A DNA stretch of 64,000 nucleotides from Rhodocyclaceae bacterium. Lineage in GTDB: Bacteria; Pseudomonadota; Gammaproteobacteria; Burkholderiales; Rhodocyclaceae. This document shows, piece after piece, positions 1 through 12,624 of this stretch. The notes beneath the pieces were generated by a model, which worked only from the letters and a program-made list of their open reading frames with translations, made no database searches and had not been told where the DNA came from. Both the position numbers and the translations under genes were made by a program. Numbering within the stretch: the first letter of the stretch is position 1; every line of letters begins with the position of its first letter. The stretch covers positions 41,145 through 105,144 of the forward strand of contig JAHDYG010000013.1 in the NCBI GenBank assembly GCA_023383815.1, given 5' to 3'.

Positions 1-790
<790 letters not shown>

Positions 791-794
791 GCCT

Positions 795-1949
795 TCACTC
801 TCCCTCGAACGCCTCGACCGCCCAGCGGCCATCGCGCTTCACCAGTTGCCGGTCGCAACCGGCATCCCTCCATGTGCCCTCGTGCCCGGGCAGGGCCGAC
901 ACAACGACCTCGCCGCGTGCACGCAGGCTAGCAATCACCTCTGCCAGGCCGGGTTCATCGTCCTGCGGCGCGAGGATTGCCCCGGCGACGGCAGCATCCG
1001 GCAGGCGCATCGCCAGTTCGCGCAGGTCGAGGCTGAATCCGGTTGCCGGGCGGCCCCGCCCGAAGGCTTCGCCGACGAGATCGTAGCGTCCGCCGAGCGC
1101 AAGCGCTCCATGCGCTCCCCCGGCATAGGCCGCAAACACGATCCCGCTGTGGTAGTGATAGCCGCGCAGATCCGCCAGATCGAAGCTCAACGGAAGATCC
1201 GGCAGCGCTGCAGCCAGCCTGCGCAGCTCATCGAGGGCGCAGCGCACTTCCGGAAGATCCGGCAGACGGTCTGCCGCCACGTCGATCACCTCGATGCCGC
1301 CATAGAGCCCCGGCAGCGCGAGCAAGGCCGAACGCAGTGGCTCCTGCACCTGGGCGACACACAGCGCCAGGTCGGGCTGATCCTTGGCCTGCAGCAGATC
1401 GAACAGTTCCTCTTCGCGCTCGGGCACGAGCCCGGCCCGCGCGGCCAGCGCCCGGAACAGCCCGACATGGCCGATGTCGATGCGGCTCGCCGGCAATCCC
1501 GCAACCGCGAGCACTTCCGCCAGCAGCCGGATGATCTCGATGTCGGCCTCGAGGCCGCCGTGGCCGTAAAGTTCGGCACCGATCTGCAGCGGTTCGCGCG
1601 TCGCCGTCAGCGTCGAGGGCAAGGTGTGCAGCACGCTGCCGCAGTAGCACAGGCGCGAGACGCCGGCTCGGTTGAGCAGATGAGCGTCGATCCGTGCCGT
1701 CTGCGGGGTCATGTCCGCGCGCACGCCCATGGTGCGGCCCGTCAGCTGATCGATCAGCTTGAAGGTCCGCAGCTTGAGGTCCTGACCCGCACCGGTCGTG
1801 AGCGAATCGAGGTATTCGAGCAAGGGCGGCATCACGAGCTGATAGCCGTGGCCGCGAAAGGCGTCCAGCAGACGCCGCCTCAGCCCCTCGAGCTTGTCGG
1901 CCTCAGGCGGCAGGACATCCTGGATGTGATCGGGCAATACCCAGCGCAT
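795..1949 (-). CDS. hisZ: ATP phosphoribosyltransferase regulatory subunit HisZ
   Basis: A catalytically inactive paralogue of histidyl-tRNA synthetase that assembles with short-form HisG to make and regulate ATP phosphoribosyltransferase, the first enzyme of histidine synthesis. The 384-residue protein has the class II synthetase fold signature ([13 protein letters not shown] at 75-87 replaces HisRS motif 2) but is shorter than HisS encoded at 8957-10255. Its place between DUF2065 and purA is the usual betaproteobacterial one. I chose the ATG at 1949; a TTG two codons upstream (1955) overlaps the DUF2065 stop and is also possible. Its presence predicts a short HisG elsewhere in the genome. 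Confidence 0.95.
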   Translation of the reverse strand: MRWVLPDHIQDVLPPEADKLEGLRRRLLDAFRGHGYQLVMPPLLEYLDSLTTGAGQDLKLRTFKLIDQLTGRTMGVRADMTPQTARIDAHLLNRAGVSRLCYCGSVLHTLPSTLTATREPLQIGAELYGHGGLEADIEIIRLLAEVLAVAGLPASRIDIGHVGLFRALAARAGLVPEREEELFDLLQAKDQPDLALCVAQVQEPLRSALLALPGLYGGIEVIDVAADRLPDLPEVRCALDELRRLAAALPDLPLSFDLADLRGYHYHSGIVFAAYAGGAHGALALGGRYDLVGEAFGRGRPATGFSLDLRELAMRLPDAAVAGAILAPQDDEPGLAEVIASLRARGEVVVSALPGHEGTWRDAGCDRQLVKRDGRWAVEAFEGE

Positions 1950-1951
1950 AG

Positions 1952-2137
1952 TCAAGAAACCAGCAATAGCAGGAGCAGCCCGGTCAGCATCGAGGCCAGA
2001 CCGATGAAGCGGATCTGTCCATCGGCCAGCCTGGCCAGTTGCAGAAAAGTTTCACGCCAGCGCGCCGGCGCGACGAACGGCAGCAGGCCCTCGATCACGA
2101 GCATCAGCGCAAGCGCCGTCAGGAGGGTGTTGCCCAT
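1952..2137 (-). CDS. Small DUF2065 (YjeT-like) membrane protein
   Basis: A 61-residue protein made of two hydrophobic segments (about residues 3-21 and 43-60) separated by a basic, amphipathic stretch with [12 protein letters not shown]. This matches the DUF2065/YjeT family, whose members sit next to hflC in many proteobacteria. The function is not known; the position suggests a link with the HflKC complex in the inner membrane. It starts 15 bases after the hflC stop and ends at the hisZ start, so it is in the same transcription unit. Confidence 0.85.
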   Translation of the reverse strand: MGNTLLTALALMLVIEGLLPFVAPARWRETFLQLARLADGQIRFIGLASMLTGLLLLLLVS

Positions 2138-2152
2138 TGGGTGGTCGGGTCG

Positions 2153-3034
2153 TCAATTCCTTGCGCCGCCGCTCGGATCCTTGAGGAACTTGAAGAAGTC
2201 CGAACTCGGGTCGAGCACCATCACGTCGCCCTTGTCGGAGAAGGTTCCACGATAGGCCTCGAGGCTGCGGTAGAACGAATAGAAACCGGGATCCTTCTGG
2301 AACGCATCGGCATAGATCGCCGTCGCCCTGGCATCCCCCTGACCCATGACCATCTGCGCTTCCCGGTAGGCCTCGGCAATCAGCACCTCGCGCTGGCGGT
2401 CCGCATCGGCGCGGATCTGTTCTGCGCTCGCAGCCCCTTCGGAGCGCAGCTCGTTGGCTACCCGCTTGCGCTCCGCCTCCATGCGCCGGTAGACCGACTC
2501 GGAAACCTCGGTCGGCAGATCGACGCGCTTCAGTCGCACATCGATGATCTGCACGCCGATCTGACGCGCGTCCGCATCGGCGCGCACCCGCATGCTCTCC
2601 ATGATGCGGTCGCGCTCACCCGAGACGACCTCCGGAACCGTCCTGCGCCCGAACTCTTCGCGCAGGCCGGAGTTGACCGTCTGCAGCAGACGGGTGCGCG
2701 CCCGAACCTCATCTCCGGCAACGGACTCGTAGTAGCGGCGCGGATCGATGATGCGCCACTTGACGAAGTGGTCCACGAGAACGTTCTGCTTCTCGGCCGT
2801 GATGAAGCGTTCCGGCTCGGGCGTGTCGATCGTGAGGATGCGGCGATCGAAGAACCGGACGTTCTGGATGACCGGAAACTTGAAATTCAGCCCCGGCTCC
2901 TCGATCACGTCCTTGATTTCCCCCAGCTGGAACACCACTGCATACTGACGCTGATCCACCGTGAACAGCGTCGCGGAAGCCAGCAGGCCCACGCCGACCA
3001 CGACTCCGGCGATCAGATTCATCCGGTTGCTCAT
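2153..3034 (-). CDS. hflC: HflC, SPFH-domain subunit of the FtsH modulator complex
   Basis: With HflK this protein forms the membrane-anchored HflKC complex that encloses and modulates the FtsH protease. The 293-residue protein has one N-terminal transmembrane helix (about residues 6-26) with the bulk on the periplasmic side, a band-7/SPFH domain, and a long charged helical region rich in Glu, Arg and Ala (around EAERKRVANELRSEGAASAE). The ATG at 3034 overlaps the hflK stop as TGATGA, so the two genes are translationally coupled. An in-frame TTG one codon upstream is unlikely to be used. Confidence 0.95.
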   Translation of the reverse strand: MSNRMNLIAGVVVGVGLLASATLFTVDQRQYAVVFQLGEIKDVIEEPGLNFKFPVIQNVRFFDRRILTIDTPEPERFITAEKQNVLVDHFVKWRIIDPRRYYESVAGDEVRARTRLLQTVNSGLREEFGRRTVPEVVSGERDRIMESMRVRADADARQIGVQIIDVRLKRVDLPTEVSESVYRRMEAERKRVANELRSEGAASAEQIRADADRQREVLIAEAYREAQMVMGQGDARATAIYADAFQKDPGFYSFYRSLEAYRGTFSDKGDVMVLDPSSDFFKFLKDPSGGARN

Positions 3035-4290
3035 CAACGGCCTCCAAAATCGCGGCTGCGCATCATGTCGCGATCGCGCGGATCAATCGGCAGCTCACCA
3101 CGCAGCGGCATCGACGGGATGCTGCTCTGGGGCTGTGGCGTCTTGTCCTCGGCGGCACCGGACGCGCCGCCCGCCAGCAGGCGGTCGAGCGGCATCAGCA
3201 GCAGGTTGCCACCGTTGCTGGCGTCGATCATGACCTTGCTCGTGCTCGAAAGAACCTGCTGCACCGTGTCGAGGTACATGCGTTCGCGCGTCACTTCGGG
3301 CGCCCGGCTGAATTCCTCGTACACCTGAACGAAGCGCGAGGCCTCACCCTCGGCGTTAGCCACCACGCGTTCGCGGTAGGCATTCGCCTCTTCCAGCAGG
3401 CGCGCCGCGGTACCTCGGGCGCGAGGAACGATGTCGTTGCGGTAGGCCTCGCCTTCGTTGCGCAGGCGCTCTCGGTCCTGGCCCGCCTTGACCGCGTCGT
3501 CGAACGCCGCCTGCACCTGCTCGGGCGGCTGGGCGTTCTGCATCGTCACGCGGCTGATCTGGATCCCGGTCTGATAGCGATCGAGAATCGCCTGCATCAT
3601 CTGCTGCGAAGTCGCCGCCATCTCCTCGCGGCCTTCATACAGCACGAAATCCATGCGGTTCTTGCCGACGATCTCGCGCATTGCCGTCTCGGCCGCCTGG
3701 ATCACCGTATCGTCCGGATGGCGGTTGTTGAACAGGTAGTCTTCCGGGCTCTTCAGGATGTACTGCACCGCAAACTGGATGTTGATGATGTTCGCGTCTT
3801 CGGTGAGCATGAGCGCCTCGCGCAGGACCTTGTTGCGCTCCGCACCCCGATAGCCGACCTCGACGGTCCGTACGCCGGTCAGATCCACGATCTCGTGCCG
3901 TTCGATGGGCGCGGGAAAGCGCCAGCGCAGGCCCGGCTCCGTGGTTTCGATCAGCTTTCCGAACCGCAGCACGACCCCGCGCTCGTTCGCATCGACGGTA
4001 TAGAACCCGCTCCCGAGCCAGACCGCCGCCAGCAGTGCGATCAGCGCGCCGATCCCGCCGCCGAACTGGCGGAAGGTGAACTGCGGCAATTGCGGACCGC
4101 CGCCGCGACCGGAACCTCCACCGCCCCCGCCCCCGCGGTTGCGATTGCCGAAGATGCCGGACAGGCGTTGATTGAAATCGCGCCAAACGTCTTCCAGATC
4201 AGGCGGCCCCTGATTGTCGCCACGACCCTTGTCGCCGCGCTTGTCGTCGTCATTCCCCTGGTTGCCCCAGCGAGGATCATTGATTGACAT
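3034..4290 (-). CDS. hflK: HflK, SPFH-domain subunit of the FtsH modulator complex
   Basis: Partner of HflC in the complex that restrains FtsH. The 418-residue protein begins with a charged, disordered cytoplasmic tail and a glycine-rich stretch (residues 53-65), then one transmembrane helix (about 78-98) starting just after FTFRQFGGGIG, a band-7/SPFH domain and a long helical region ending in a Pro-rich tail. The start MSINDPRWGNQG at 4290 follows the HflK family. The open frame continues upstream past this ATG, but that part would overlap hflX and has no HflK likeness. hflK begins 19 bases after the hflX stop. Confidence 0.95.
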   Translation of the reverse strand: MSINDPRWGNQGNDDDKRGDKGRGDNQGPPDLEDVWRDFNQRLSGIFGNRNRGGGGGGGSGRGGGPQLPQFTFRQFGGGIGALIALLAAVWLGSGFYTVDANERGVVLRFGKLIETTEPGLRWRFPAPIERHEIVDLTGVRTVEVGYRGAERNKVLREALMLTEDANIINIQFAVQYILKSPEDYLFNNRHPDDTVIQAAETAMREIVGKNRMDFVLYEGREEMAATSQQMMQAILDRYQTGIQISRVTMQNAQPPEQVQAAFDDAVKAGQDRERLRNEGEAYRNDIVPRARGTAARLLEEANAYRERVVANAEGEASRFVQVYEEFSRAPEVTRERMYLDTVQQVLSSTSKVMIDASNGGNLLLMPLDRLLAGGASGAAEDKTPQPQSSIPSMPLRGELPIDPRDRDMMRSRDFGGR

Positions 4291-4309
4291 TGGCAGACCT
4301 GTAGTTACG

Positions 4310-5458
4310 TTAAATCCGTTCAAATTCCTGCGACGGGATTTCCTGCGCCTGGGCGTGCGCGACGAGGGCGGCGTCGTGCGCCGCCTCGGCCAGCGCATCG
4401 CGAAGCAGGGACAGGCCCGCGCCGGTCGCCGCGCTCAAAAAAACGCTCGTGATCTTACCACAGTCACCCCTCCGGGCTTCCGGGGACATCCCGGTCAGAT
4501 CGATCTTGTTGTAGACCATGATCTGCGGCACATCCCCGGCCCCGATCTCGGCCAGGACCTGGTTGACGGCTTCGATCTGGGCAGCCCGATCCTCGCTGGC
4601 CGAATCGACCACATGCAGCAACAGATCGGCACTCGCCGTCTCCTCAAGCGTGGCGTGGAAGGCTTCCACGAGTGCGTGAGGAAGATCCCGGATGAATCCG
4701 ACCGTGTCCGACAGCACAACGTTCCCCGCCTCGCCGACATAAAGTCGCCGCGAGGTCGTGTCGAGCGTCGCGAACAGCTGATCGGCGGCGTAAGCGCCTG
4801 CTTTCGTCAGCGCATTGAAGAGCGTGGATTTCCCGGCATTGGTGTAGCCCACCAGCGAGACCGAAAGCACGTCGCGCCGTGCCCGCCCCTTGCGTCGCGT
4901 CGATCTTTGCCGGCGCAGCTTCTCCAGGCGAGCCCTCAGGGTCCGCACCCGAAGGCCAAGCAATCTCCGGTCGGTTTCGAGCTGTGTCTCACCAGGACCA
5001 CGCAGCCCAATCCCTCCTTTCTGCCTTTCAAGGTGGGTCCACCCACGTACGAGGCGCGTGGACAGGTGATCGAGTTGCGCGAGTTCGACCTGCAGCTTGC
5101 CTTCGTGACTGCGCGCACGCAGCGCGAAGATGTCGAGGATCAGGGCCGTACGATCGATGACGCGGCACTGGAGCGCACGCTCCAGGTTCCGCTGCTGGGC
5201 AGGCGACAGCGCGTGGCAGAACACGACGAGGTCCGCATCGTGCGAGCGCAGGGCTTCGGCGATTTCCTCGACCTTGCCGCGGCCCGCGAAAAGCGCGGGA
5301 TCCGGTCTTGCGCGACGGCCGGTGACCACCGCCTCGACCGAGGCTCCCGCACTGGCAACGAGCAGGCGTAGTTCGGAGAGCCGCTCGTCGAGCACCCCCT
5401 GCCCGAGATCAAGCTGGACGAGTACCGCCCGCTCCCCGGAGGCCGGACGCTCAAACAT
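4310..5458 (-). CDS. hflX: GTPase HflX (ribosome-associated)
   Basis: A ribosome-binding GTPase that splits stalled or stressed 70S ribosomes. The 382-residue protein has the HflX N-terminal domain, a central basic helical linker (about residues 165-195), then a G domain: G1 GYTNAGKST at 204-212, G3 DTVGF at 251-255 and G4 NKID near 315. The family-typical glycine-rich loop KGGIGLRGPGETQLETDRR lies at 147-165. It follows hfq by 26 bases, the conserved hfq-hflX order. The C-terminal domain after the G domain is short, as in many beta- and gammaproteobacterial forms. Confidence 0.96.
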   Translation of the reverse strand: MFERPASGERAVLVQLDLGQGVLDERLSELRLLVASAGASVEAVVTGRRARPDPALFAGRGKVEEIAEALRSHDADLVVFCHALSPAQQRNLERALQCRVIDRTALILDIFALRARSHEGKLQVELAQLDHLSTRLVRGWTHLERQKGGIGLRGPGETQLETDRRLLGLRVRTLRARLEKLRRQRSTRRKGRARRDVLSVSLVGYTNAGKSTLFNALTKAGAYAADQLFATLDTTSRRLYVGEAGNVVLSDTVGFIRDLPHALVEAFHATLEETASADLLLHVVDSASEDRAAQIEAVNQVLAEIGAGDVPQIMVYNKIDLTGMSPEARRGDCGKITSVFLSAATGAGLSLLRDALAEAAHDAALVAHAQAQEIPSQEFERI

Positions 5459-5484
5459 CGGGACTCTGGCTCATGGGCAGTGGC

Positions 5485-5727
5485 TCAGCCGTTCCCCGCA
5501 TCGGCATCCTGCTGGATATTGACCGGACGGGCTGGCACGACCGTCGAGATGGCGTGCTTGTAGACCATCTGGGTGACCGTGTTCTTGAGCAGCACGACAT
5601 ACTGATCGAAGGATTCGATCTGCCCCTGCAGCTTGATGCCGTTGACCAGATAGATCGCAACGGGAATATGTTCCTTGCGCAGGGTGTTCAGGAAGGGGTC
5701 TTGTAGAAGTTGCCCTTTATTGCTCAT
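5485..5727 (-). CDS. hfq: RNA chaperone Hfq
   Basis: Hexameric Sm-like protein that pairs small RNAs with their mRNA targets. The 80-residue protein has both Sm motifs: the N-terminal [19 protein letters not shown], the central [16 protein letters not shown], and [10 protein letters not shown] at 56-65, which forms the proximal poly-U pocket. The C-terminal tail ([16 protein letters not shown]) is short, unlike the long tail of E. coli Hfq. GAGG lies seven bases before the ATG. The 92-base gap to der upstream probably holds an hfq promoter, but no clear -35/-10 pair was found there. Confidence 0.98.
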   Translation of the reverse strand: MSNKGQLLQDPFLNTLRKEHIPVAIYLVNGIKLQGQIESFDQYVVLLKNTVTQMVYKHAISTVVPARPVNIQQDADAGNG

Positions 5728-5819
5728 GTCGTAACCTCAGGCTCTTGTGTTTTTGTGAATGTAAAGGATTTCATGCTGCACCGCCACAACGGTATCGGCA
5801 TGCAATCCCGGTGTGGAAA

Positions 5820-7148
5820 TCAATCCTTGCCTGCGTAGGGATTATGCGCGGTCTTGAACTGGATGCGCAGCGGGGTTCCCTGCAGTTTGAACGCCTCCAT
5901 GAAGGTCCGTTCAAGAAATCGGACATAGGACGCCGGAACGTGATCCAGCGCCGCGCCGTGAATCACGACGACCGGCGGGTTGCTGCCTCCCTGGTGTGCG
6001 TAGCGCAGCTTCGGCCGGAAGACGCCGTGACGCGGTGGCGCCTGCTTGGCGACCGCCGCCTGCAGCGTGCGGGTCAGGCGTGGCGTGGAGAGATTGCTGG
6101 TCGCCGCAGCATAGGCAGCATCCACGGACTTCATCACCGCGGCAGCGCCGCTGCCGGTGAGCGCCGAGATGAAGTGCGTGCGCGCAAACGCCAGGAAACC
6201 GAGCTTGCGCGCGATGTCCTGCTTGACGAGTTCGCGACGGTAGCTGTCGACCGCATCCCACTTGTTGACGGCAACGACCAGGGCACGCCCTGCATCGACG
6301 ATGAAACCGGCGATGTGGGCATCCTGATCGGAGATGTCCTGCGACGCGTCGAGCACGAGCACAACCACGTTCGCCTTCTCGATCGCCTGCAGGGTCTTGA
6401 TGACGGAAAACTTCTCGACTGCCTCGAAGACCTTGCCGCGCCGGCGCAGGCCCGCAGTATCGATCAGCGTGTAGCGGCGCCCGCCGCGCTCGAACGGGAT
6501 CGCGATCGCGTCGCGCGTCGTTCCGGGAAGATCGAACGCGATCACCCTGTCCTCACCAAGCAGGGTGTTGACGAGCGTCGACTTGCCGACGTTCGGGCGG
6601 CCGACGATCGCAATCGAAGGCGCCCTGTCCTCGACCTCATCGGGCTCATCATCGGGTGCAAACGGGGCGAGCACGCACTCGATCAGCTCCCGCACCCCGT
6701 CGCCATGCGCGGCCGAGATCGGTACGGGCTCGCCCAGGCCGAGTGCGTGAAACTCGGCGCCGACCAGACCGCGATTCATCCCCTCGGCCTTGTTCACGAC
6801 AAGATGGACCGGACGACCGGAACGCCGCAACCGCGTGGCGATCTCCTCGTCATGCGGAGTGAGCCCTCCCCGGCCATCGACCAGGAACAGCAGCACGTCC
6901 GCCTCGGCGATCGCCTGCTCGGCCTGCAGCGCCATCTCGTGCATGATCCCGGACTTTGCGACGGGGTCGAATCCGGCGGTATCGACGACGATGTAGTCGC
7001 GCGTGCCAACGCGCCCGATCCCGTAGTGGCGATCGCGCGTCAACCCCGGTTTGTCGGCGACCAACGCATCGCGTGTGCGGGTGAGGCGGTTGAACAGCGT
7101 GGATTTGCCGACATTGGGACGGCCTACCAGAACAAGAGTCGGCTTCAC
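5820..7148 (-). CDS. der: GTPase Der (EngA), 50S ribosome assembly
   Basis: An essential GTPase with two tandem G domains needed for maturation of the large ribosomal subunit. GRPNVGKST occurs twice, at residues 9-17 and near 182-190, each with its own DTAG and NKxD-type motifs; a KH-like domain follows and the tail ends NPYAGKD. The start is the GTG at 7148: it is preceded by a strong GGAAGGA site, and translation from there gives the normal start V(M)[15 protein letters not shown] and 442 residues. The longer upstream reading runs into bamB and lacks family likeness. der follows bamB by 13 bases. Confidence 0.96.
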   Translation of the reverse strand: MKPTLVLVGRPNVGKSTLFNRLTRTRDALVADKPGLTRDRHYGIGRVGTRDYIVVDTAGFDPVAKSGIMHEMALQAEQAIAEADVLLFLVDGRGGLTPHDEEIATRLRRSGRPVHLVVNKAEGMNRGLVGAEFHALGLGEPVPISAAHGDGVRELIECVLAPFAPDDEPDEVEDRAPSIAIVGRPNVGKSTLVNTLLGEDRVIAFDLPGTTRDAIAIPFERGGRRYTLIDTAGLRRRGKVFEAVEKFSVIKTLQAIEKANVVVLVLDASQDISDQDAHIAGFIVDAGRALVVAVNKWDAVDSYRRELVKQDIARKLGFLAFARTHFISALTGSGAAAVMKSVDAAYAAATSNLSTPRLTRTLQAAVAKQAPPRHGVFRPKLRYAHQGGSNPPVVVIHGAALDHVPASYVRFLERTFMEAFKLQGTPLRIQFKTAHNPYAGKD

Positions 7149-7161
7149 GAAATCCTTCCGT

Positions 7162-8319
7162 CTAGCGGGCTTCGAGGGCGAAGATTCCGCCTTCGCGCGT
7201 CTGGATGACGAAGCGGTCCGCGCCGAACGCTTGCGGGTCGGCCGCGATCGCGCTGTCGTCGGCGCGCAAGCGCGCAACGAACTGCCCGGTCTCGCGGTCG
7301 AGCGCATGCACGACACCCTCACGATCTCCGACGACAACGGCTGCGGTCATTGCCAAGGGGCGCGTGACGCCACGGCGGCGCAGTGAATCCTGCTTCCAGA
7401 CCGAGGCCCCTCCGAAAGCGTCCAGGCCATGCACGGCATCATTGTCTTCGGTGACATATACAAAACGCGCATCGCGCGCAAGCCCGACACTGCTCGACAT
7501 CTCGCGTGACCAGAGGGGTCGTCCGTTGGCCAGATCGAAGCAGCCGATGCGACCCTGGTACGCCACCGCGCAGATCTCGCTGCGCCACAGGACCGGCGTT
7601 CCGGCGACATCCGTGATCCGCTCAAGCTCGGTTACGCCGCGCGGCGAGGCGACCGCCAGCTCCCACAGCAGGCCGCCGTTCTCGGCGCTCAGACCGGCGA
7701 CCTTGCCAGCCGGGAATCCCGCGACGAGCGCGCGATCGGCCATCACGACCCCAGCAGCGCTGCGCAGCGACAGCGCCGGCATCGTGCGCTGATAGAGCCA
7801 GCGCCGGCTGCCATCGGCCGCATCGAACGCGATCAGACGCCCATCGCTCGCTCGCACCACGACGATCGCGTCAGACACCGCAGGCGGCGCAAGCACCTCC
7901 GCGCCAACGGGTGCGCGCCACAGCTGCGCGCCGCTCGTCGCATCGAGACTCACAAGCTCGCCATCGGTCGTCACCACCGCCACGATGCGCCCATTGCTGC
8001 CCACTCCGGCGGACAGGCGCTTGCCGGCATTGGCGCTCCAGGTCGTGGCGCCGTCCTGGATCCTCACGACCGTTCCGTCATGGGCTGCCGCATATACCGC
8101 CTGTCCTGCGACGGCTGGTTGAAACGTGTAGTTTGCGGCTGATCCGACGCGGCTCTGCCAAACGACGCGCAGCTCTCCAGTGGCCTGAAAGGCGGCCAGC
8201 TCGGGCAGCCTGGCTGCGGAGTCCGCGAACGGATTGAGCGAGGAGCATGCCGGCAACGCAAGAAGCGCGACGAGGGATGCAACGAAGGGAATGCGGCGGA
8301 CGGGATGGCCGGATTTCAT
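7162..8319 (-). CDS. bamB: Outer-membrane assembly lipoprotein BamB
   Basis: Accessory lipoprotein of the BAM complex that folds beta-barrel proteins into the outer membrane. The 385-residue protein has a lipoprotein signal peptide ending ALPAC (Cys25) and then repeated PQQ-type beta-propeller blades, visible as recurring segments such as [25 protein letters not shown] and [13 protein letters not shown]. It starts four bases after the yfgM stop in the conserved hisS-yfgM-bamB-der order. The mature protein should be periplasmic and anchored in the inner leaflet of the outer membrane. Confidence 0.95.
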   Translation of the reverse strand: MKSGHPVRRIPFVASLVALLALPACSSLNPFADSAARLPELAAFQATGELRVVWQSRVGSAANYTFQPAVAGQAVYAAAHDGTVVRIQDGATTWSANAGKRLSAGVGSNGRIVAVVTTDGELVSLDATSGAQLWRAPVGAEVLAPPAVSDAIVVVRASDGRLIAFDAADGSRRWLYQRTMPALSLRSAAGVVMADRALVAGFPAGKVAGLSAENGGLLWELAVASPRGVTELERITDVAGTPVLWRSEICAVAYQGRIGCFDLANGRPLWSREMSSSVGLARDARFVYVTEDNDAVHGLDAFGGASVWKQDSLRRRGVTRPLAMTAAVVVGDREGVVHALDRETGQFVARLRADDSAIAADPQAFGADRFVIQTREGGIFALEAR

Positions 8320-8322
8320 CGG

Positions 8323-8970
8323 TCAGGACTCCAGCGATTCAAGTTTGCTGCGGATCACCTGATGCAGCGGATCGGCGGCACGCTCTGGACTCGAACCGAG
8401 CGCATCGAGCGCGGCCTGCCAGGCGCCACGCGCCTGCTCGGACTTGCCTTCCTCGGCAAGGATGTCTCCACGCAGATCCTCGAAGCGCGGCTTGAGGGCA
8501 GGCATGGGCGCCTTTTCCAGCTGCGCCAGCGCTTGCGCGTGCGCCCCTTCGTGCAGCAGCACAGCGGCAAGGCGCAAACGCGCGAGATCGCGCAGCGCGG
8601 GATCATCGCCGCGGCTGGCGAGCCATTCGAGGTGAGCCCTGGCGTTCTGCCTGTCGCCCTGGTCGAACTGAATGTTGGCCGAGATCAGTGCCGCCATCTG
8701 CGCGTAGCCGGAGGAACCGAAACGGTCGATCAACTGGCCGGCCGCCTCGCGCGCACGTGCAGCGTCCCCACCCTCGGCTGCCTTTTCGACGAGATGGAAG
8801 AGCGCGCTCGCCTCATTGGCCTGCTTGTCGCGATACCACTGGTAGCCCTGCCAGCCCACCGAGCCGATTGCCGCTGCCAGCACGACGGCGACGACAAACC
8901 GGCCGTTGTCCTGCCACCAGGCCTTGAGCTGGGAAATCTGTTCCTGTTCTTCGAGATCATAGACTGCCAT
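8323..8970 (-). CDS. yfgM: YfgM-family tetratricopeptide membrane protein
   Basis: A 215-residue inner-membrane protein with a short cytoplasmic N-terminus ([19 protein letters not shown]), one transmembrane helix at about residues 24-44, and a periplasmic TPR-like region of Ala-rich helices. In E. coli YfgM is an ancillary SecYEG/PpiD partner involved in handing over secreted proteins; the same role is inferred here. The gene overlaps hisS by 14 bases and ends three bases before bamB, so export, outer-membrane assembly and ribosome assembly genes are read together. Confidence 0.9.
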   Translation of the reverse strand: MAVYDLEEQEQISQLKAWWQDNGRFVVAVVLAAAIGSVGWQGYQWYRDKQANEASALFHLVEKAAEGGDAARAREAAGQLIDRFGSSGYAQMAALISANIQFDQGDRQNARAHLEWLASRGDDPALRDLARLRLAAVLLHEGAHAQALAQLEKAPMPALKPRFEDLRGDILAEEGKSEQARGAWQAALDALGSSPERAADPLHQVIRSKLESLES

Positions 8971-10255
8971 ATTCGTCCCCTTCTTCTGGATACAGGCACG
9001 CCGCGACCGCCTCGGAAAGCTGGTCGAGCGTGATCTGCTGCTGCGCTCCCGGACCGCGCAAGGGCTTCAGGCCGACCAGACCCGCAGCCGCTTCGTCATC
9101 ACCGATCACCACCGCAAGCTGCGCTCCGCTGGCATCGGCCTTCTTCATCTGGGACTTGAAGCTGCCGCCGCCACAGTGGGTGAGCACGGCGAACCCGTAG
9201 CCGCGCAAGGCCTCGGCGGCACGGAACGCAAAACGCTGAGCGAGTTCGCCCGCATGCACCACATAGACATCGGGCTGCACCTGCTCGGCCTGCCCGCCGC
9301 TTTCGTGCCACAGGGCAAGCAGACGCTCGACGCCCATCGCAAAGCCCGCCGCGGGAGCCGCTTTGCCGCCGAGCAGTTCGACCAGCCCGTCGTAGCGTCC
9401 GCCTGCGCACACCGTCCCCTGCGCGCCAAGCCGGTTCGTGACCCACTCGAACACGGTGCGGTTGTAATAATCCAGTCCGCGCACCAGCCTCGGATTGATG
9501 CGGTACGGGATCCCCGCGTCCCTCAGGATCGCCTGAACGCCCTCGAAATGCGCAACCGAGTCGGCTCCGAGATAGTCGACCAGCCGCGGCGCCTTCTCGA
9601 CCATCTCCTGCAGATCGGGATTCTTCGTGTCGAGGATGCGCAAGGGGTTCGAGTACAGGCGGCGACGCGCGTCATCGTCGAGAATCGCCTGATGTCCTTC
9701 GAGATAGGTGATGAGATCGGCACGGTGCCGCGCCCGCTCGTCCGCGGAGCCGAGCGAGTTGAGCTCGAGGCGAACGTCTTCCAGTCCGAGATCGTCCCAC
9801 AGCCGTGCACACATCAGGATCAGTTCGGCATCGATGTCGGGGCCGGAGAATCCGAGCGCCTCGACCCCGATCTGGTGAAACTGCCGGTAGCGCCCTTTCT
9901 GCGGACGTTCATGGCGGAACATCGGCCCCTGGTAGTAGAGGCGCTGCCCTCCGGCGAACAGCATCTTGTGCTGGATGGCCGCCCGCACGCAGGAAGCCGT
10001 CCCCTCCGGACGCAGCGTCAGGTGCTCGCCGTTGAGGGCGTCCTCGAACGAGTACATTTCCTTCTCGACGATGTCGGTCACTTCACCGATTGCGCGCTTG
10101 AAAAGCGGCGTCGGTTCGACGATCGGCATGCGGATCGGGCGATAGCCATAGCTGCGCAACCAGTCGCGCACCAGATCCTCGAAATGCTCCCAGACCTCGG
10201 CCTCGTCGGGAAGGATGTCGTTCATCCCGCGCACGGCCTGCAATGTTTGACTCAT
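8957..10255 (-). CDS. hisS: Histidyl-tRNA synthetase
   Basis: Charges tRNA-His with histidine. The 432-residue class II synthetase shows motif 2 as LRPEGT at 81-86 and [10 protein letters not shown] at 113-122, the HisA signature [13 protein letters not shown] in the middle, and the C-terminal anticodon-binding domain. Length and motifs separate it from the catalytically dead HisZ at 795-1949. It lies between ispG (27-base gap) and yfgM (14-base overlap), as in the E. coli ispG-hisS-yfgM-bamB-der block. Confidence 0.98.
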   Translation of the reverse strand: MSQTLQAVRGMNDILPDEAEVWEHFEDLVRDWLRSYGYRPIRMPIVEPTPLFKRAIGEVTDIVEKEMYSFEDALNGEHLTLRPEGTASCVRAAIQHKMLFAGGQRLYYQGPMFRHERPQKGRYRQFHQIGVEALGFSGPDIDAELILMCARLWDDLGLEDVRLELNSLGSADERARHRADLITYLEGHQAILDDDARRRLYSNPLRILDTKNPDLQEMVEKAPRLVDYLGADSVAHFEGVQAILRDAGIPYRINPRLVRGLDYYNRTVFEWVTNRLGAQGTVCAGGRYDGLVELLGGKAAPAAGFAMGVERLLALWHESGGQAEQVQPDVYVVHAGELAQRFAFRAAEALRGYGFAVLTHCGGGSFKSQMKKADASGAQLAVVIGDDEAAAGLVGLKPLRGPGAQQQITLDQLSEAVAACLYPEEGDEYGSL

Positions 10256-10282
10256 GTTCTCCAGCCTGAACCAGATGGGCCT

Positions 10283-11532
<1,250 letters not shown>

Positions 11533-11536
<4 letters not shown>

Positions 11537-12624
11537 TGCCCCGCCTGCTCCAGCTTCAGACGCGCCACACCACCGGATCGGGTGTGCGGAACCAGATCCA
11601 CAGCGACGCCATCACGTTCGAGTTCCACCTTCGACGCGTTGCCGATCACCAGATCGAACGGCCCCCGACCCTGGACCACACGCTCGGTCCCCGGTGCGCC
11701 GACGCCTGTGAACAGCGTCATCCCCTCCGCGTCGCGTACCTGGATCCACGACTCCCCGGCCAGACGGAACACGAGTCGCTCCATCCCCGACGCAGTTGGC
11801 TCCATCGGCACAGGGGGCGGCTCGGCAGGCGCCGGAGCCACTGCACCGGCTTCCATCGCGCCTGAACCGCCCGGCTCCCCAGCATGCGATCCCACGGCAG
11901 CGCGAACGTCCTCGCCCACCGGTCCGGACGACACCGCGGAGCCGGGTGCGTCGAGCCCGGTCTCACGCCCTTCCGCTTCCGCGCGGTCTGCCTCGACGGG
12001 GGCGGGCGCGACGGCAAGCTCCGCGGCCGGCGGGGAAGGCTCCGGGGCTCGCACCGGCTCGGACGGCACAGCCGCCGTCGCGGGCTGCGGGGCGCCACGA
12101 CCCGAACCCTCGGTGAGGATCTCGGGTGGCATCGGAGGATCGAGCGGCGCCTTTTCCTGCGGATTCCGAACGGCGACAGGCCGATCATCGACCTGGAACC
12201 AATCGAAGTACCACCCCACCGCGAGCATCAGAAGCATGCCAATGACCAGAATCCTCACCGGTCGCTGCACCCTGCGCTCGCCGTCTTCGTCCGGCATCGT
12301 CCCGTCGGCGTTCGCAACCGGCGACAGCTCGACCCGCTGGACCGGTGCGCCGGCACCGGGCATGCGAGAGACCACAAGCTCGGCATCCAGGCCAAGATGG
12401 CGCGCATAGTTGCGCACGAATCCGCGCGCGAACGCCACTCCCGGCAACAGGTCGAAGCGCTCCTGTTCGATGGCCTCGATCTGGCGCACCGAAAGCTTCA
12501 GCGCATGGGCAATGTCTCCGATCGATTCACCGCTCGCTTCGCGTGCTTCACGCAGCAGGCGTCCGGCGCCGCACGCCGCCTCCGGCTCATCCTGGGCTGC
12601 TCTGTCCTCGTACTGCTCGCTCAC
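11533..12624 (-). CDS. rodZ: Cytoskeletal adaptor RodZ
   Basis: Membrane protein that links MreB filaments to the cell-wall elongation machinery. The 363-residue protein has an N-terminal helix-turn-helix domain (about residues 20-90, including [20 protein letters not shown]), a basic juxtamembrane segment, one transmembrane helix (about 124-141), a long Pro/Ala/Glu-rich periplasmic linker and a C-terminal beta-rich DUF4115 domain (from about 285). The linker is low-complexity and likely disordered. It overlaps pilW and ispG by four bases on each side, so all three are coupled. Confidence 0.92.

Noticed and set aside
1190..1266. CGGAAGATCCGGCAG repeated 60 bases apart
   Set aside because: It lies in hisZ and encodes the peptide LPDLP twice; no sign of a mobile or regulatory repeat.
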